Part shown: piece by piece, positions 45,240 through 54,683 of the stretch
Layout: every line of letters starts with the position of its first letter
Position numbering within the stretch: position 1 is the stretch's first letter
NCBI GenBank assembly: GCA_913055735.1
Contig: CAJXKD010000001.1
Location: 1,364,001-1,428,000, forward strand
Length of the DNA stretch: 64,000 nucleotides
Reading direction: 5' to 3'
Origin: an uncultured Rhodospirillales bacterium
GTDB taxonomy: Bacteria > Pseudomonadota > Alphaproteobacteria > Rhodospirillales > UBA2165
Program-made: the position numbers and the translations under genes
Notes under the pieces: generated by a model
Databases searched by the model: none
What the model was told of the DNA's origin: nothing
What the model saw: only the letters and a program-made list of their open reading frames with translations

Positions 45240-46379
45240 ATGTCCGCGGGCTTTGGCGTTTATGTCCACTGGCCGTTCTGCGAGAGCAAATGCCCGTACT
45301 GTGACTTCAACAGCCACGTATGCGAGGGCGTCGACCAGCGCGCGTGGCGTGAGGCGTATCTGAACGAGCTCGACCGTTATGCCGGCGAAACCGACGATCA
45401 AACCGTCACCAGTATTTTCTTCGGCGGCGGCACCCCCTCTCTGATGGCGCCCGAAACGGTCGCCGCGATTATCGAGCGCGTGCGGACACGCTGGACCTGT
45501 ACCGACGATTTGGAAGTCACCGCGGAAGCCAATCCGTCGTCGGCTGAAGCCGCGTTGTTTTCGGCCTTCGCCGAAGCGGGCATCAACCGGCTTTCCATCG
45601 GCGTTCAATCTTTCAACGACGATGCGCTCAAATTCCTCGGCCGGCGTCACACAGCGACGGCGGCGTTGACCGCCATCGAAGCCGCCCAAAAAGCCGTGCC
45701 ACGCATTTCCTTCGACCTGATCTATGCGCGGCCGGGTCAAACTGCCGAAGATTGGCGCAACGAACTGCGCCAAGCCTTAGGTCTCGCAGGTGAGCATCTC
45801 TCCGTCTATCAATTGACCATCGAACGCGGCACCGCTTTCCACCGCGAGCGCGTCGGCACCGCCGACGAAGAGGCTGCCGTTGAGATGCTGGACATTACAG
45901 CTGAGGAATTGTCCGTTGCCGGACTTCCTGCTTATGAGATTTCCAACCACGCGCGGCCGGGCGCCGAGGGCCGCCACAATCTGACCTATTGGCGGGGCGG
46001 CGACTATGTCGGGATCGGCCCGGGTGCGCATGGACGCCTAAAGTCCGCCGACGGCACCGCCGCCGTTCAGGAAATACGTTTGCCCGAAACTTGGCTGAAC
46101 GCCGTCCAAACCAAGGGCAGCGGTACGCAGAAACGCCGCGCCGTCGCGCAAGAAGAACGCGCCCAGGAAGTCCTCATGATGGGGCTGCGTCTGACGCGCG
46201 GTTTGTCGGCGGTTGATTTCATGGCGGCAACAGGCGTGGCGCTCGACACATTTCTGGATAGGGCGCGCGTGTGCGCCCTTCAGGAAGCAGACTTCTTGGT
46301 CTTCGACGACGCCGGCCTTCGCGCAACGCCCGAAGGCCTTAAGCGGCTCGACGCGGTGCTCGCACACTTATTGGCGTAG
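45240..46379 (+). CDS. hemW: Radical SAM heme chaperone HemW
   Basis: A 379-residue HemN-like radical-SAM protein thought to insert heme into respiratory enzymes; it was formerly called an oxygen-independent coproporphyrinogen oxidase. The N-terminus has GVYVHWPFCESKCPYCDF with the CX3CX2C cluster (C14, C18, C21), then FFGGGTPSLM. It lacks the extra cysteine of HemN, which supports the chaperone assignment. AAGGATTAGGGA precedes ATG 45240. The stop is two bases from the convergent lipoprotein gene. Confidence 0.95.
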   Translation: MSAGFGVYVHWPFCESKCPYCDFNSHVCEGVDQRAWREAYLNELDRYAGETDDQTVTSIFFGGGTPSLMAPETVAAIIERVRTRWTCTDDLEVTAEANPSSAEAALFSAFAEAGINRLSIGVQSFNDDALKFLGRRHTATAALTAIEAAQKAVPRISFDLIYARPGQTAEDWRNELRQALGLAGEHLSVYQLTIERGTAFHRERVGTADEEAAVEMLDITAEELSVAGLPAYEISNHARPGAEGRHNLTYWRGGDYVGIGPGAHGRLKSADGTAAVQEIRLPETWLNAVQTKGSGTQKRRAVAQEERAQEVLMMGLRLTRGLSAVDFMAATGVALDTFLDRARVCALQEADFLVFDDAGLRATPEGLKRLDAVLAHLLA

Positions 46380-46381
46380 GA

Positions 46382-47959
46382 TCAGTTGACGCGTGAGGTG
46401 AAGCTCGTCGGCGCATCGTCGACGATCACCGTATCGCGTTCCCGCACTTCGATGATGCTCAGCCCCCGTTGCGCCGTGCCGTCGGGGAGAAAACGGAAAA
46501 TACCGTCCCGACCGACAAATCCCTGCGGCGCGGTAATGGCGGCAAAGCCGAAACCGCCCTCACCCTGCGCCAATACGGCGGCCAACGCCGTAGCATCGTA
46601 GGCAAGCGTCGCCAGGCGATGAGGTTCTTCATCGTATGTCGCCTTATACCTGAGCGTGAATTCCAGCCGCGCGGCGGGCGGCGGCGCCGCATACCATCCA
46701 CCGACAAGCGCCGGCTCGGCGCCGAGCCCCGGCGCGTCCCATTGTCCCGTTCCCAACATCCGAATTTTCTTCGGATCGATATCGTAATAGGGCAGCAGCG
46801 CAGCGATAGCCTGGAGCCGCTTGCCGCCTTCGGCGATCAACAATGCGTCGAACGGGACTTCGCCCAACGTTTCGGCATTCTCCAACCGCTTCAATGCCTG
46901 TTGCGCAACCTCATCGTCGCGGCCTTCGAGGGCAGCCTTCTGATCCAGCAACGTTTGCCGCCGCGTGTCGTAGTTAGCGAGACGACGAATGATGGGCGCG
47001 AAATCGATCGTTTGCGGGTTGTAGTAGCTAAGATCGGTCACGACCAAACCGTTCTCCGCGGCCGCTTTATAAAGGGCGTCGACGACCCGCAATCCATAGG
47101 TGTCATCTGGAACCAACGCCGCGAACCGTTCCAGCCGCCGCGTTCCCGCATATTGCACCACCCGTCGGATTTGATCGGCAGGAAGAAATCCCATGGTGAA
47201 AACACCATCTCCCGCGACCGCGCGATCGCTGGAAAACGAAATCACGTTGACCCCAGCCGCCCGTGCCGCCGGTGTCACGGCCTGGACCGATGCCGACAAC
47301 AGCGGACCGAGAATAAGGGATGCCCCATCGCCGATGGCGAGCGCCGCCGCCTCCACCGCGCCGGCGGGCGTTCCCTTCGTGTCATGGGGAAGAAGCTCGA
47401 AGTTCGTATCCGCAAAATCGAACAAGGCAAGTTGCGCTGCGTTCAGCAAATGACGGCCCACCGCTGCACTGGGCCCGCTCAAGGGAAGCAAAAGCGCGAT
47501 ACGCGGCACATCCACCGTACGGGGCGGTGGCGCGGGTTCGGCAAACCGGTTCTGTTGAGACCCGGCCGTCGACGGCGGTTGCGTTGTTTGGTTGGGGACA
47601 GACGATGGCGCCCGTTGCGTCGATGGTTTGGAGAAGGCCTCACGCGGCAGACGCCAGCCTTCCTCGGGCAACCGGGACGCAGGCCGGCTGACGGTGGGAG
47701 CGGATGCGGTCTCCGGCGCCGAGCCCGCGTCGGGAACCGCGGCGGAAGCCGGGCCGGGCGCGCGGGACAGCGTAGAAATCCGCGGGGCCGGAGGTGGCGT
47801 CGTTTGAGAGCGGGGCACCTCCTTGGAACCGGCGGGGCTTTGCAACCAAGGCGGCAACTGCGACAATTGCGGCTCGGCACATGCCGCCAGGATCAAGAGA
47901 AGGACGGCCCAGAGCGCCGAATTGCGAACCCACGATGGCAAAATCAAAATCGTCCTCAT
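46382..47959 (-). CDS. Penicillin-binding protein activator (LpoA/LppC-like lipoprotein)
   Basis: A 525-residue outer-membrane-type lipoprotein. A hydrophobic signal ends in LAAC (C27), then a Pro/Ser/Thr-rich linker to about residue 150 and a periplasmic-binding-protein fold starting VPRIALLLPLSGPSAAVGRHLLNAAQLALFD in shorter blocks, with ALVPDDTYGLRVVDALYKAA. This matches the C-terminal domain of LpoA, which stimulates PBP1A. The signal peptide n-region is long if the ATG at 47959 is used; TTG codons at residues 5 or 7 are alternatives. Its 5' end overlaps rsmI head to head. Confidence 0.85.
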   Translation of the reverse strand: MRTILILPSWVRNSALWAVLLLILAACAEPQLSQLPPWLQSPAGSKEVPRSQTTPPPAPRISTLSRAPGPASAAVPDAGSAPETASAPTVSRPASRLPEEGWRLPREAFSKPSTQRAPSSVPNQTTQPPSTAGSQQNRFAEPAPPPRTVDVPRIALLLPLSGPSAAVGRHLLNAAQLALFDFADTNFELLPHDTKGTPAGAVEAAALAIGDGASLILGPLLSASVQAVTPAARAAGVNVISFSSDRAVAGDGVFTMGFLPADQIRRVVQYAGTRRLERFAALVPDDTYGLRVVDALYKAAAENGLVVTDLSYYNPQTIDFAPIIRRLANYDTRRQTLLDQKAALEGRDDEVAQQALKRLENAETLGEVPFDALLIAEGGKRLQAIAALLPYYDIDPKKIRMLGTGQWDAPGLGAEPALVGGWYAAPPPAARLEFTLRYKATYDEEPHRLATLAYDATALAAVLAQGEGGFGFAAITAPQGFVGRDGIFRFLPDGTAQRGLSIIEVRERDTVIVDDAPTSFTSRVN

Positions 47960-48912
47960 CGTCCAAACGGCAATCCAAACCGAAGCTGTCGGAAAAACCG
48001 TCCAAAGCCGCCGCTGAAGGTGTCCATGACGGTAATTACACCCACACCGGAAGTAAACAGGAGGTTCCGCCGCTTCGCGCCGGCCTCTATGTCGTCGCCA
48101 CCCCGATCGGCAATGCCGCCGATATCAGCCTGCGGGCCCTCGATGTTCTCGCGCACGCTGACCGGGTGATATGCGAAGATACCCGAGTTACCGGTAAATT
48201 GTTAAAAATGCATGGTATTGCAGCACATTTAACCGCCTACCATGATCACAATGCCGCGCGTGTCCGGCCCCAGTTGATCGACGAAATGCGCGCGGGAAAG
48301 TCCATCGCCCAGGTAAGTGATGCCGGAACGCCCTCGGTTTCGGACCCGGGATATAAGCTGGTCCGTGCCTGTATCGATGCGGAAATATATGTCACGGCGA
48401 TACCCGGCCCGACGGCAGGTGTGACAGGATTGATCCTGTCGGGTTTGCCCACCGACCGGTTTTTGTTTGCCGGTTTTCCACCAGCGAAAACTGCCGGCCG
48501 CCGCAACGAGTTCGAAACCCTAAAGTCCGTTCCGGCCACGTTGGTATTCCAGGAATCGGCAAAGCGGCTCGCCGCCTCTCTTGCCGACATGGAAACGGTG
48601 TTCGGCCCGCGCGAGGCCGCCGTTGCCCGCGAACTGACAAAACTGCACGAGGAAGTCCGGCGCGGTCCTCTCGATGAATTGACCCGGCACTACCAAGAGG
48701 CGGGCGCCCCACGCGGCGAAGTCATCGTGATTGTCGCACCGCCGTCGCAGGAGGAACCCGACGAAAGCGACATAGACGAGATGATCCGCGCGCGCCTTGC
48801 CGAGATGAGCGTCCGCGATGCCGCCGCCGAGGTGGCCGCGGCAACCGGATTACCCCGCCGCCGGATTTATACCCGCGCACTGGCGATCGCCGATGAACAA
48901 GGCACCGGCTAA
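47935..48912 (+). CDS. rsmI: 16S rRNA (cytidine1402-2'-O)-methyltransferase RsmI
   Basis: A SPOUT-unrelated, tetrapyrrole-methylase-fold enzyme that 2'-O-methylates C1402 of 16S rRNA. The core GLYVVATPIGNAADISLRAL, SIAQVSDAGTPSVSDPGYKLV and GFPPAKTAGRRNEFE is clear. The 325 residues are longer than usual because of a Ser/Lys-rich N-terminal tail (about 45 residues). ATG 47935 is the only normal start in that stretch, and it overlaps the divergent lipoprotein start by 25 bases. The following yraN overlaps its end. Confidence 0.94.
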   Translation: MAKSKSSSSSKRQSKPKLSEKPSKAAAEGVHDGNYTHTGSKQEVPPLRAGLYVVATPIGNAADISLRALDVLAHADRVICEDTRVTGKLLKMHGIAAHLTAYHDHNAARVRPQLIDEMRAGKSIAQVSDAGTPSVSDPGYKLVRACIDAEIYVTAIPGPTAGVTGLILSGLPTDRFLFAGFPPAKTAGRRNEFETLKSVPATLVFQESAKRLAASLADMETVFGPREAAVARELTKLHEEVRRGPLDELTRHYQEAGAPRGEVIVIVAPPSQEEPDESDIDEMIRARLAEMSVRDAAAEVAAATGLPRRRIYTRALAIADEQGTG

Positions 48913-49273
48913 TGCCGCCAAACGGCGCGCTTGGCGCACCGGCCTGTGGGCGGAGTTCCTTGCCGCGTGGCTCCTCCGCCTGAAGGGCTTCCGCATCCTC
49001 GCCCGCCGCTACCGCCATCCGGCCGGAGAGATCGATATCATCGCCCGGCGGGGAAACCTGATCGTTTTTGCCGAGGTTAAGGCGCGCACGACGGCCGGCG
49101 AGGCCCTTTCCGCCATAACACCGCATCAGCGGCGGCGGATCGAACGCGCCGCCGAAAGCTTTGCAGCTTCGGCACCAGGACTGCAGAATAGTGCTTTACG
49201 GTTCGATATCGTTGCCGTCGGATCGACGGGCTGGCCGGTGCATCTTTCGGACGCTTGGCGTCCCGAGCATTGA
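48893..49273 (+). CDS. yraN: UPF0102 protein YraN
   Basis: A 126-residue endonuclease-like fold of the UPF0102 family, usually beside rsmI, function unsettled (structure suggests a nuclease-like fold). ILARRYRHPAGEIDIIARRG and LIVFAEVKART give the conserved E-D-E-K pattern of that fold. ATG 48893 overlaps the end of rsmI by 20 bases, and an upstream frame is open, but this start fits the family. Confidence 0.9.
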   Translation: MNKAPANAAKRRAWRTGLWAEFLAAWLLRLKGFRILARRYRHPAGEIDIIARRGNLIVFAEVKARTTAGEALSAITPHQRRRIERAAESFAASAPGLQNSALRFDIVAVGSTGWPVHLSDAWRPEH

Positions 49274-49355
49274 CGGCGGCCACAATAACGCCATTCTTGG
49301 CACCTAACGTCCAACGAAGAGACCATCGCCAGGTCGAGGAACATGGGGAAATCAC

Positions 49356-49952
49356 ATGCGTAGTCTGTTCGCTCAACGCGCACGCGGTGCGGCCGCTTTG
49401 GCCGCCTGTTTGTTGGCGCTTGGCGCTTGTACACCGGCGGGTGTGGTCGTCGGCGCGGGTGCCGTCACCGGGCTGTCCGCCGCCGAGGAGCGGGGGATCG
49501 CCGGCAACACGGCGGACCTCAAGACCGAAGCCGAGATCCAGGAAAAGTTTTTCAACACGGATATCCGGCTGCATGGCGCCGTCGGGGTCGAAGTTTATGA
49601 CGGTCGCGTTCTCTTGACCGGCGCCACCGAGGATGTGGACCTTGCCGACAAAGCGGTGCGGCTCGCTTGGCAGGTGGACGACGTCAAGGACGTGATCAAC
49701 GAGATCCAGATCAGCAAAACGGGGATCACCGATTTCGTCAGGGATTCCTGGATAACCGGTCAGCTGCGGTCGAAAATGACCTTCGACAAGGAAATCCTGG
49801 CCATCAATTATTCCATCGAGACGGTCAACGGGATCGTCTATCTGATCGGCATCGCGCAGGATCAAAAGGAACTGGACCGGGTTATTGCCCACGCCAATAA
49901 TATCAAGTTCGTGCGCAGCGTGGTGACCCACGTGCGGCTCAAAAAGATCTAA
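49356..49952 (+). CDS. BON-domain lipoprotein (DolP-like)
   Basis: A 198-residue lipoprotein with signal ending LGAC (C25) and two BON domains, about 60-125 (with [15 protein letters not shown]) and 135-198 (with [15 protein letters not shown]). DolP-like BON lipoproteins sit in the outer membrane and help maintain its barrier and the BAM complex. The position between yraN and gshB is the standard alphaproteobacterial arrangement. The chosen ATG has GAGG about 15 bases upstream and is otherwise supported by the signal. Confidence 0.88.
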   Translation: MRSLFAQRARGAAALAACLLALGACTPAGVVVGAGAVTGLSAAEERGIAGNTADLKTEAEIQEKFFNTDIRLHGAVGVEVYDGRVLLTGATEDVDLADKAVRLAWQVDDVKDVINEIQISKTGITDFVRDSWITGQLRSKMTFDKEILAINYSIETVNGIVYLIGIAQDQKELDRVIAHANNIKFVRSVVTHVRLKKI

Positions 49953-49983
49953 GACGGAACGTCATCAGGGGAAAGAAACGCCG

Positions 49984-50937
49984 ATGAGCCTTTTGGTTGC
50001 CATTCAGATGGACCCTATCGAGTCCATCGATATTGACGGGGACAGCACCTTCGTTCTCGCCCTCGAAGCGCAGCATCGCGGCCACCAGATTTATCATTAT
50101 CTGCCGCAGGATATGATCCTCAACCACGGACGTGTCCTGGCCCACGCCCGTCCGCTCGAACTCCGGCGCGTAAAGGGCGACCACTACACCATGGGTGACA
50201 AACAATGGATCGATCTGGCGCTGGCCGACGTGGTACTCATGCGTCAGGACCCGCCTTTCGACATGGCCTATATCACGGCGACCCATTTGCTCGAGCACAT
50301 CCATCCGAAAACATTGGTTGTCAATGATCCGGTTCAGGTCCGCAATGCGCCGGAAAAATTGTTTGTCACCCATTTCCCCGAGCTGATGCCGCCGACCCTG
50401 ATCACCTCCAACTGGGAGCAGATCAAGGCCTTCCGCGAGGAACATAAGGACATCATCGTCAAGCCGCTGTTCGGCAACGGCGGCGCGGGCGTATTCCATA
50501 TCAAGCCCGAGGACGAAAACCTCAACGCACTGATCGAACTGTTCACCCAACTGTACCGGGAACCCGCCATCATTCAGGCCTATGTCCCGGCGGTGCGCGG
50601 CGGCGACAAGCGCATCATCCTGGTGGACGGCGAGCCGGTCGGCGGCGTCAATCGCGTGCCGGCGCCGGGCGAAGCGCGCTCCAACATGCATGTCGGCGGC
50701 AAGCCGTTGAAAACGGAATTGACCGAACGCGAGCGCGAAATTTGTGCCGCCATTGGACCGGCATTGCGCGACCGCGGCATGATCTTCGTCGGCATCGACG
50801 TGATCGGCGATTACCTCACCGAGATCAACGTCACGTCACCAACGGGCATTCAGGAAATCAACCGCTTCGATGACATCAAGATAGAAGCAATGATTTGGGA
50901 TTGTATCCAAGACCGCGTGTCGACGACGGCAGAATAG
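49984..50937 (+). CDS. gshB: Glutathione synthetase
   Basis: A 317-residue ATP-grasp ligase joining gamma-glutamylcysteine and glycine. [18 protein letters not shown] at the start, [36 protein letters not shown] and [20 protein letters not shown] are typical of GshB. No gshA is visible. It lies 31 bases after the BON gene and ends 13 bases from a convergent oxygenase gene. In relatives comM commonly follows gshB; here two minus-strand genes intervene. Confidence 0.96.
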   Translation: MSLLVAIQMDPIESIDIDGDSTFVLALEAQHRGHQIYHYLPQDMILNHGRVLAHARPLELRRVKGDHYTMGDKQWIDLALADVVLMRQDPPFDMAYITATHLLEHIHPKTLVVNDPVQVRNAPEKLFVTHFPELMPPTLITSNWEQIKAFREEHKDIIVKPLFGNGGAGVFHIKPEDENLNALIELFTQLYREPAIIQAYVPAVRGGDKRIILVDGEPVGGVNRVPAPGEARSNMHVGGKPLKTELTEREREICAAIGPALRDRGMIFVGIDVIGDYLTEINVTSPTGIQEINRFDDIKIEAMIWDCIQDRVSTTAE

Positions 50938-50950
50938 ACGCGACCTTCGC

Positions 50951-51670
50951 CTACACCCGCCGCAAATCGAAAAACAGTAGATCCCGCTGCAACGTGTCGT
51001 CGGAAACAGGTTCGACGCCGTGGAAGCTATGCTCGGTCTTGGGGAAGGCCAGCAGACAATTGGGCTTGTAGGGAATGGTATCGGCCCGTTCGAATTGTTC
51101 GTACGAATGATGCGGGCCGCCTTCGCAGAAGAAGGCACGATCCTTCGGCGTATAGAACGTCGTGCCGAGTTCGGGGTGCTCTTCGTTGGGTGCCAAATAG
51201 AACAACATAGACACCAGCTTGGCCGGGGAATCCGTGTGCGGGCCCAATTCGTACCCGGCCTTGTCGCGGATTAAGAAGCTCTCCGCCGCGACATTCAATT
51301 CCGCGCCGCCCGCTTCCTGAAGCTGACCGGCAAGAAATTTCATATGTGTGCGGAATTTGTCGAAGACGGCAGCGGTGAATTCGGGGGTGAGGAAGGCCTG
51401 AAACATCTCGATCCAGAAGGCACGGTTTTCGTTGGAAAGATGACCAAGATTGTCGGGCGAAAGAGCGAGGCGGTGGGGGCTGTAAGCATCGGTCACGCGG
51501 TTTGAATCGCGAAGCCGCCAATACATATCTTCCTGCGGTAGATGGTCGAGAATGACGGCGTAGAAATCTTCGGGGAAAACATCTTCGACGAAGACATGAG
51601 GAAAAGGTTCCAACCGAATGCTGGCTTCACCGATTTTCTCGATGACTTGCGCGCGTTCCTTATCGTACAT
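50951..51670 (-). CDS. 2-oxoglutarate/Fe(II)-dependent oxygenase family protein
   Basis: A 239-residue double-stranded beta-helix oxygenase, similar to prolyl-4-hydroxylase-type proteins. The iron triad is H145 and D147 in GPHTDSP and H217 in HSFHGVEP, with R229 in TLQRDLLFF placed to bind 2-oxoglutarate. The N-terminal half (FPHVFVEDVFPEDFYAVI) matches families that act on glycan or sphingolipid substrates, but the substrate is unknown here. ATG 51670 has AGAG upstream. It lies outside the comM repeats. Confidence 0.78.
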   Translation of the reverse strand: MYDKERAQVIEKIGEASIRLEPFPHVFVEDVFPEDFYAVILDHLPQEDMYWRLRDSNRVTDAYSPHRLALSPDNLGHLSNENRAFWIEMFQAFLTPEFTAAVFDKFRTHMKFLAGQLQEAGGAELNVAAESFLIRDKAGYELGPHTDSPAKLVSMLFYLAPNEEHPELGTTFYTPKDRAFFCEGGPHHSYEQFERADTIPYKPNCLLAFPKTEHSFHGVEPVSDDTLQRDLLFFDLRRV

Positions 51671-51804
51671 GTGATCGGCTCTCTTGGTGTTAGCGGCAGC
51701 GCGTCGCCACCCGACCAAATGATCCTGTCACGCCATTGGTTAACGTGCGGTTTTTGAATACTTACCAACGGGTTACTGCCGGGGAACCTCACGGATATTT
51801 CAGA

Positions 51805-51946
51805 GACTCGCCACTTCCGAGTAAAGCTCCCAAACTCTCTCGCGCAATGGGGATCAGGGGGAGCGCCGGGAACAAATTATGGTCGCACGGGTCAACACCG
51901 TCGCCGCTGCCGGCATCGACCTGCTCGACGTCGACGTGCTGGCGCA
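51805..51946 (+). repeat. Direct repeat copy 1: truncated comM promoter and 5' end
   Basis: These 142 bases closely match 52988-53140. The first 41 bases differ at only two positions; the remainder carries several substitutions and a roughly 10-base gap but keeps the comM start and about 22 codons. The two copies bracket the AEC transporter gene. This indicates that the gene came in between a resident and a second comM 5' end. See findings. Confidence 0.85.
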
Positions 51947-52031
51947 GACGCGGCCCGCATTACCAGCCTGTCGAGCTAAAAAGCACCACCAATGCGGACA
52001 GCGTTATTACGGAAAAAATTATCGATATTAA
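51879..52031 (+). pseudogene. Truncated comM 5' fragment
   Basis: A reading frame with the comM start, MVARVNTVAAAGIDLLDVDV, then unrelated residues from the complement of the AEC gene end up to a stop at 52029-52031. Only about 22 codons are comM-like. It has the same upstream region as the intact comM, so it may still be transcribed into the AEC gene as antisense. It is a relic rather than a functional gene. Confidence 0.7.
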
Positions 52032-52904
52032 CGTCGCCGCGGAGACTTCATCGACGTAGGTGTCATAGGTGGACGCCACCAAGTAGACGCTCGCACCGAC
52101 CGGCGTGGCGGCGGCGATGATCGCAATGTTGCGCCACTCGGGCGGGATGTCCGGGAATAGGGTCATGAAAATAAAAACAAGAAGGGGGTAGAGCAGCAAC
52201 TTACCCGCCGCCGTGACTCCGCTTTCCAAGATGCGATTGCTGAAAGACAGTCTGGCGAGAGATGCACCGATTGCAAAAAGGGCACATGGGATCGTTGCCC
52301 CCTCGACCAATCTTACGAGGCCATCAATCACTGCGGGAAGCTCCACCTCCAAAATTGCCGCCGCGATACCGAGCAAGATGGAGGGGACGATTGGATTGGA
52401 GAAAACCGCCCGGAGCGCAGTTCGAAATATGGCGATAAAGCCGCTTCTACCCCGTCCGCCAATTTGCAGCAGAATAATCGCCAAGGGCACGAAGACGCCC
52501 ATTTCCACCGAGATGAGAAGCGCGACAGGCAGAATCGATGCCTCTCCGTAGAGCGCCGCGCCGATTGGGATCGCCATGAAAACGGCGTGGCCGAAGGATA
52601 CCGCCAGCCCCTGAACGATCCGCGCGGATACACTCGTTTTGAAAACCCATCTGGCGACCGCATAGCCAGCCGCGAACGACATAAGTCCCGCCATCAGATA
52701 TGCAAGAATATAGTCGCCCCGCAGTTGCTCGGTCACTGGGGCGTTCGCCAGACTGCGGAACAACAGGAGCGGCAGGCACAGGTAAAAAACGAAGGTCGTA
52801 AATGCCTTGATGCTCTCCCTGCCCATGATTCCGCGCTTGGCAGAGATGTAACCGGCAAAAATAACAATAAAGATCGGGATCGTGACCGTGAGCACCAGGA
52901 TCAT
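51960..52904 (-). CDS. AEC (auxin efflux carrier) family transporter
   Basis: A 314-residue membrane protein with about ten helices split by a central charged region, of the AEC family (organic-acid or malonate/malate carriers and related). Recognisable pieces are ILVLTVTIPIFIVIFAGYIS at the start, LPLLLFRSLANAPV and TPVGASVYLVASTYD near the end. ATG 52904 has GGAACAG six bases upstream. The whole gene lies between the two comM 5' repeats and runs against comM, so it was probably acquired. Cargo unknown. Confidence 0.82.
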   Translation of the reverse strand: MILVLTVTIPIFIVIFAGYISAKRGIMGRESIKAFTTFVFYLCLPLLLFRSLANAPVTEQLRGDYILAYLMAGLMSFAAGYAVARWVFKTSVSARIVQGLAVSFGHAVFMAIPIGAALYGEASILPVALLISVEMGVFVPLAIILLQIGGRGRSGFIAIFRTALRAVFSNPIVPSILLGIAAAILEVELPAVIDGLVRLVEGATIPCALFAIGASLARLSFSNRILESGVTAAGKLLLYPLLVFIFMTLFPDIPPEWRNIAIIAAATPVGASVYLVASTYDTYVDEVSAATLISIIFSVITLSALVVLFSSTGW

Positions 52905-52987
52905 GACTGTTCCATTCTTTCGACCGGAACCATGGAACGCCGGAACCGAGGCGGATGCAAGAACAGTCCCTTCATCGCCAGGAGTGG

Positions 52988-53140
52988 GACTCGCCACTTC
53001 CGAGTAAAGCTCCTAAACTCTCTTGCGCTTTTGGCGCGCATTGGGACTCAGGGGGAACGGCGGGGACAAATCATGGTCGCACGGGTTAATACCGTCGCTT
53101 TTTCCGGCATCGACGTGCTCGACGTCGACGTGCAGGTGCA
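52988..53140 (+). repeat. Direct repeat copy 2: comM promoter and 5' end
   Basis: The intact version of the repeat, running from 85 bases before the comM ATG to codon 23. The upstream part begins with an ACTCG/CGAGT inverted repeat and a GGGGGAACGGCGGGG purine stretch that includes the ribosome site. Compare with 51805-51946. Confidence 0.85.
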
Positions 53141-54614
53141 AATCGCCAATGGCATGCCGGCCTTCACTGTCGTTGGGTTGCCCGATAAGGCGGTCGCCGA
53201 ATCCCGCGAACGGGTGCGCGCCGCCATCGGCGCCATCGGTCTCGCGCTACCGCCCAAGCGCATCACGGTCAATCTGTCGCCCGCCGATCTTCTGAAGGAA
53301 GGCAGCCATTTCGATTTGCCCATCGCCCTCGGCGTGCTCGCCGCCATGGACGCCGTCCCCGGCGACGAGCTATCCCATTACGCGGCGCTGGGTGAATTGG
53401 CGTTGGACGGCGCCCTCAGTCCGGTGGCCGGCGTGCTGCCCGCCGCCATCGGTGCCGCCGCAAAAGGATTAGGCCTCATCTGCCCGGGCCCGCAAGGGGG
53501 CGAGGCCGCCTGGGCGGGTGAGATCGAAGTCTTGGCGCCGAACAGCCTGCTGGCCCTGATCAATCATTTCAAAGGCACTCAGGTTTTGAGCCCTCCCGAA
53601 CCCAAGATGGAGGATGTCGGCGGCACCTACCCCGATATTGCCGACATCAAGGGACAGGAAAGCGCCAAGCGCGCGCTGGAGGTGGCCGCGGCAGGCGGCC
53701 ATAACCTGTTGATGATCGGCCCGCCCGGCGCGGGCAAATCCATGCTCGCCGAACGGCTGCCCGGCATCCTCCCGGCACTCGACCCGGCAGAGGCGCTGGA
53801 AGTCAGTATGATCCATAGTGTCGCCGGCGCACTCGAAGGTGGACGATTGATCCGCCGGCGGCCCTATCGCAATCCGCATCATTCGGCGTCCATGCCGTCG
53901 TTGGTCGGCGGCGGTTTGCGAGTGCGGCCCGGCGAAATCTCGCTTGCACATTTGGGCGTGTTGTTCCTCGACGAACTGCCGGAATTTCACCGCACCGCGT
54001 TGGAATCCTTGCGACAACCCATGGAGACCGGGCGCGTCACGGTGGCACGTGCCAACGCGCACGTTACCTATCCCGCGCGCTTCCAGCTTGTCGCCGCCAT
54101 GAACCCCTGCAAATGCGGCTATCTTGGCGACCCGGCACAGGCCTGCAACCGCGCACCCAAATGCGCCGTCGATTATCAGTCGAAGATCTCGGGCCCGCTG
54201 TTCGACCGCATCGATTTGCATGTGGACGTACCAGCGGTGAGCGCTGCCGATCTGTCGCTGCCGCCGCCCGCCGAAACCTCCACCGACGTCACCAAGCGGA
54301 TCGCCGCTGCACGGACCCTACAGAGCGAAAGATATTCCGGGATCGGTGCCGCCAAGACCATTCGCACCAACGCAGATGCCGATGGACAATTGCTGGAGGA
54401 GATCGCCGCCCCCGACGCTGAGGGCCGCGCGCTCTTGTCCCAGGCCGCAGACAAGATGCACCTGACGGCACGCGGTTATCACCGGGTGCTGCGCGTTGCC
54501 CGCACCCTCGCCGATCTCGAGGGCAGCGAAAGCGTTCACCGCATCCACATCGCCGAGGCACTCACCTACCGCCGCCTCGTGCCGGGACGTGCTGCGGTTG
54601 CGTCATCGTCTTGA
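53073..54614 (+). CDS. comM: ComM/YifB-family Mg-chelatase-like AAA+ helicase
   Basis: A 513-residue protein. ComM is a hexameric helicase that promotes branch migration when transformed single-stranded DNA is integrated. Parts seen: N-terminal Lon-like fold domain (GLPDKAVAESRERVRAAI), AAA+ core with IGPPGAGKSMLAERLPG (Walker A), GVLFLDELPEFHR (Walker B), a zinc-type CKCGYLGDPAQAC motif and the C-terminal lid with RGYHRVLRVARTLADL. It is the same ATG as in the truncated copy. No other competence gene lies in the window. Confidence 0.95.
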   Translation: MVARVNTVAFSGIDVLDVDVQVQIANGMPAFTVVGLPDKAVAESRERVRAAIGAIGLALPPKRITVNLSPADLLKEGSHFDLPIALGVLAAMDAVPGDELSHYAALGELALDGALSPVAGVLPAAIGAAAKGLGLICPGPQGGEAAWAGEIEVLAPNSLLALINHFKGTQVLSPPEPKMEDVGGTYPDIADIKGQESAKRALEVAAAGGHNLLMIGPPGAGKSMLAERLPGILPALDPAEALEVSMIHSVAGALEGGRLIRRRPYRNPHHSASMPSLVGGGLRVRPGEISLAHLGVLFLDELPEFHRTALESLRQPMETGRVTVARANAHVTYPARFQLVAAMNPCKCGYLGDPAQACNRAPKCAVDYQSKISGPLFDRIDLHVDVPAVSAADLSLPPPAETSTDVTKRIAAARTLQSERYSGIGAAKTIRTNADADGQLLEEIAAPDAEGRALLSQAADKMHLTARGYHRVLRVARTLADLEGSESVHRIHIAEALTYRRLVPGRAAVASSS

Positions 54615-54683
54615 CGCGCGCGCGGGAGTGCGCAGAATTCCCATAAGAAATAGAAAGAACAACGCGGCGGGGAGGAAACCAAC

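Noticed and set aside
51736..52059. A 107-codon plus-strand frame over the first comM repeat
   Set aside because: It is out of frame with the comM fragment and repeats as a similar frame over the second copy, so it reflects the repeat and not a gene.
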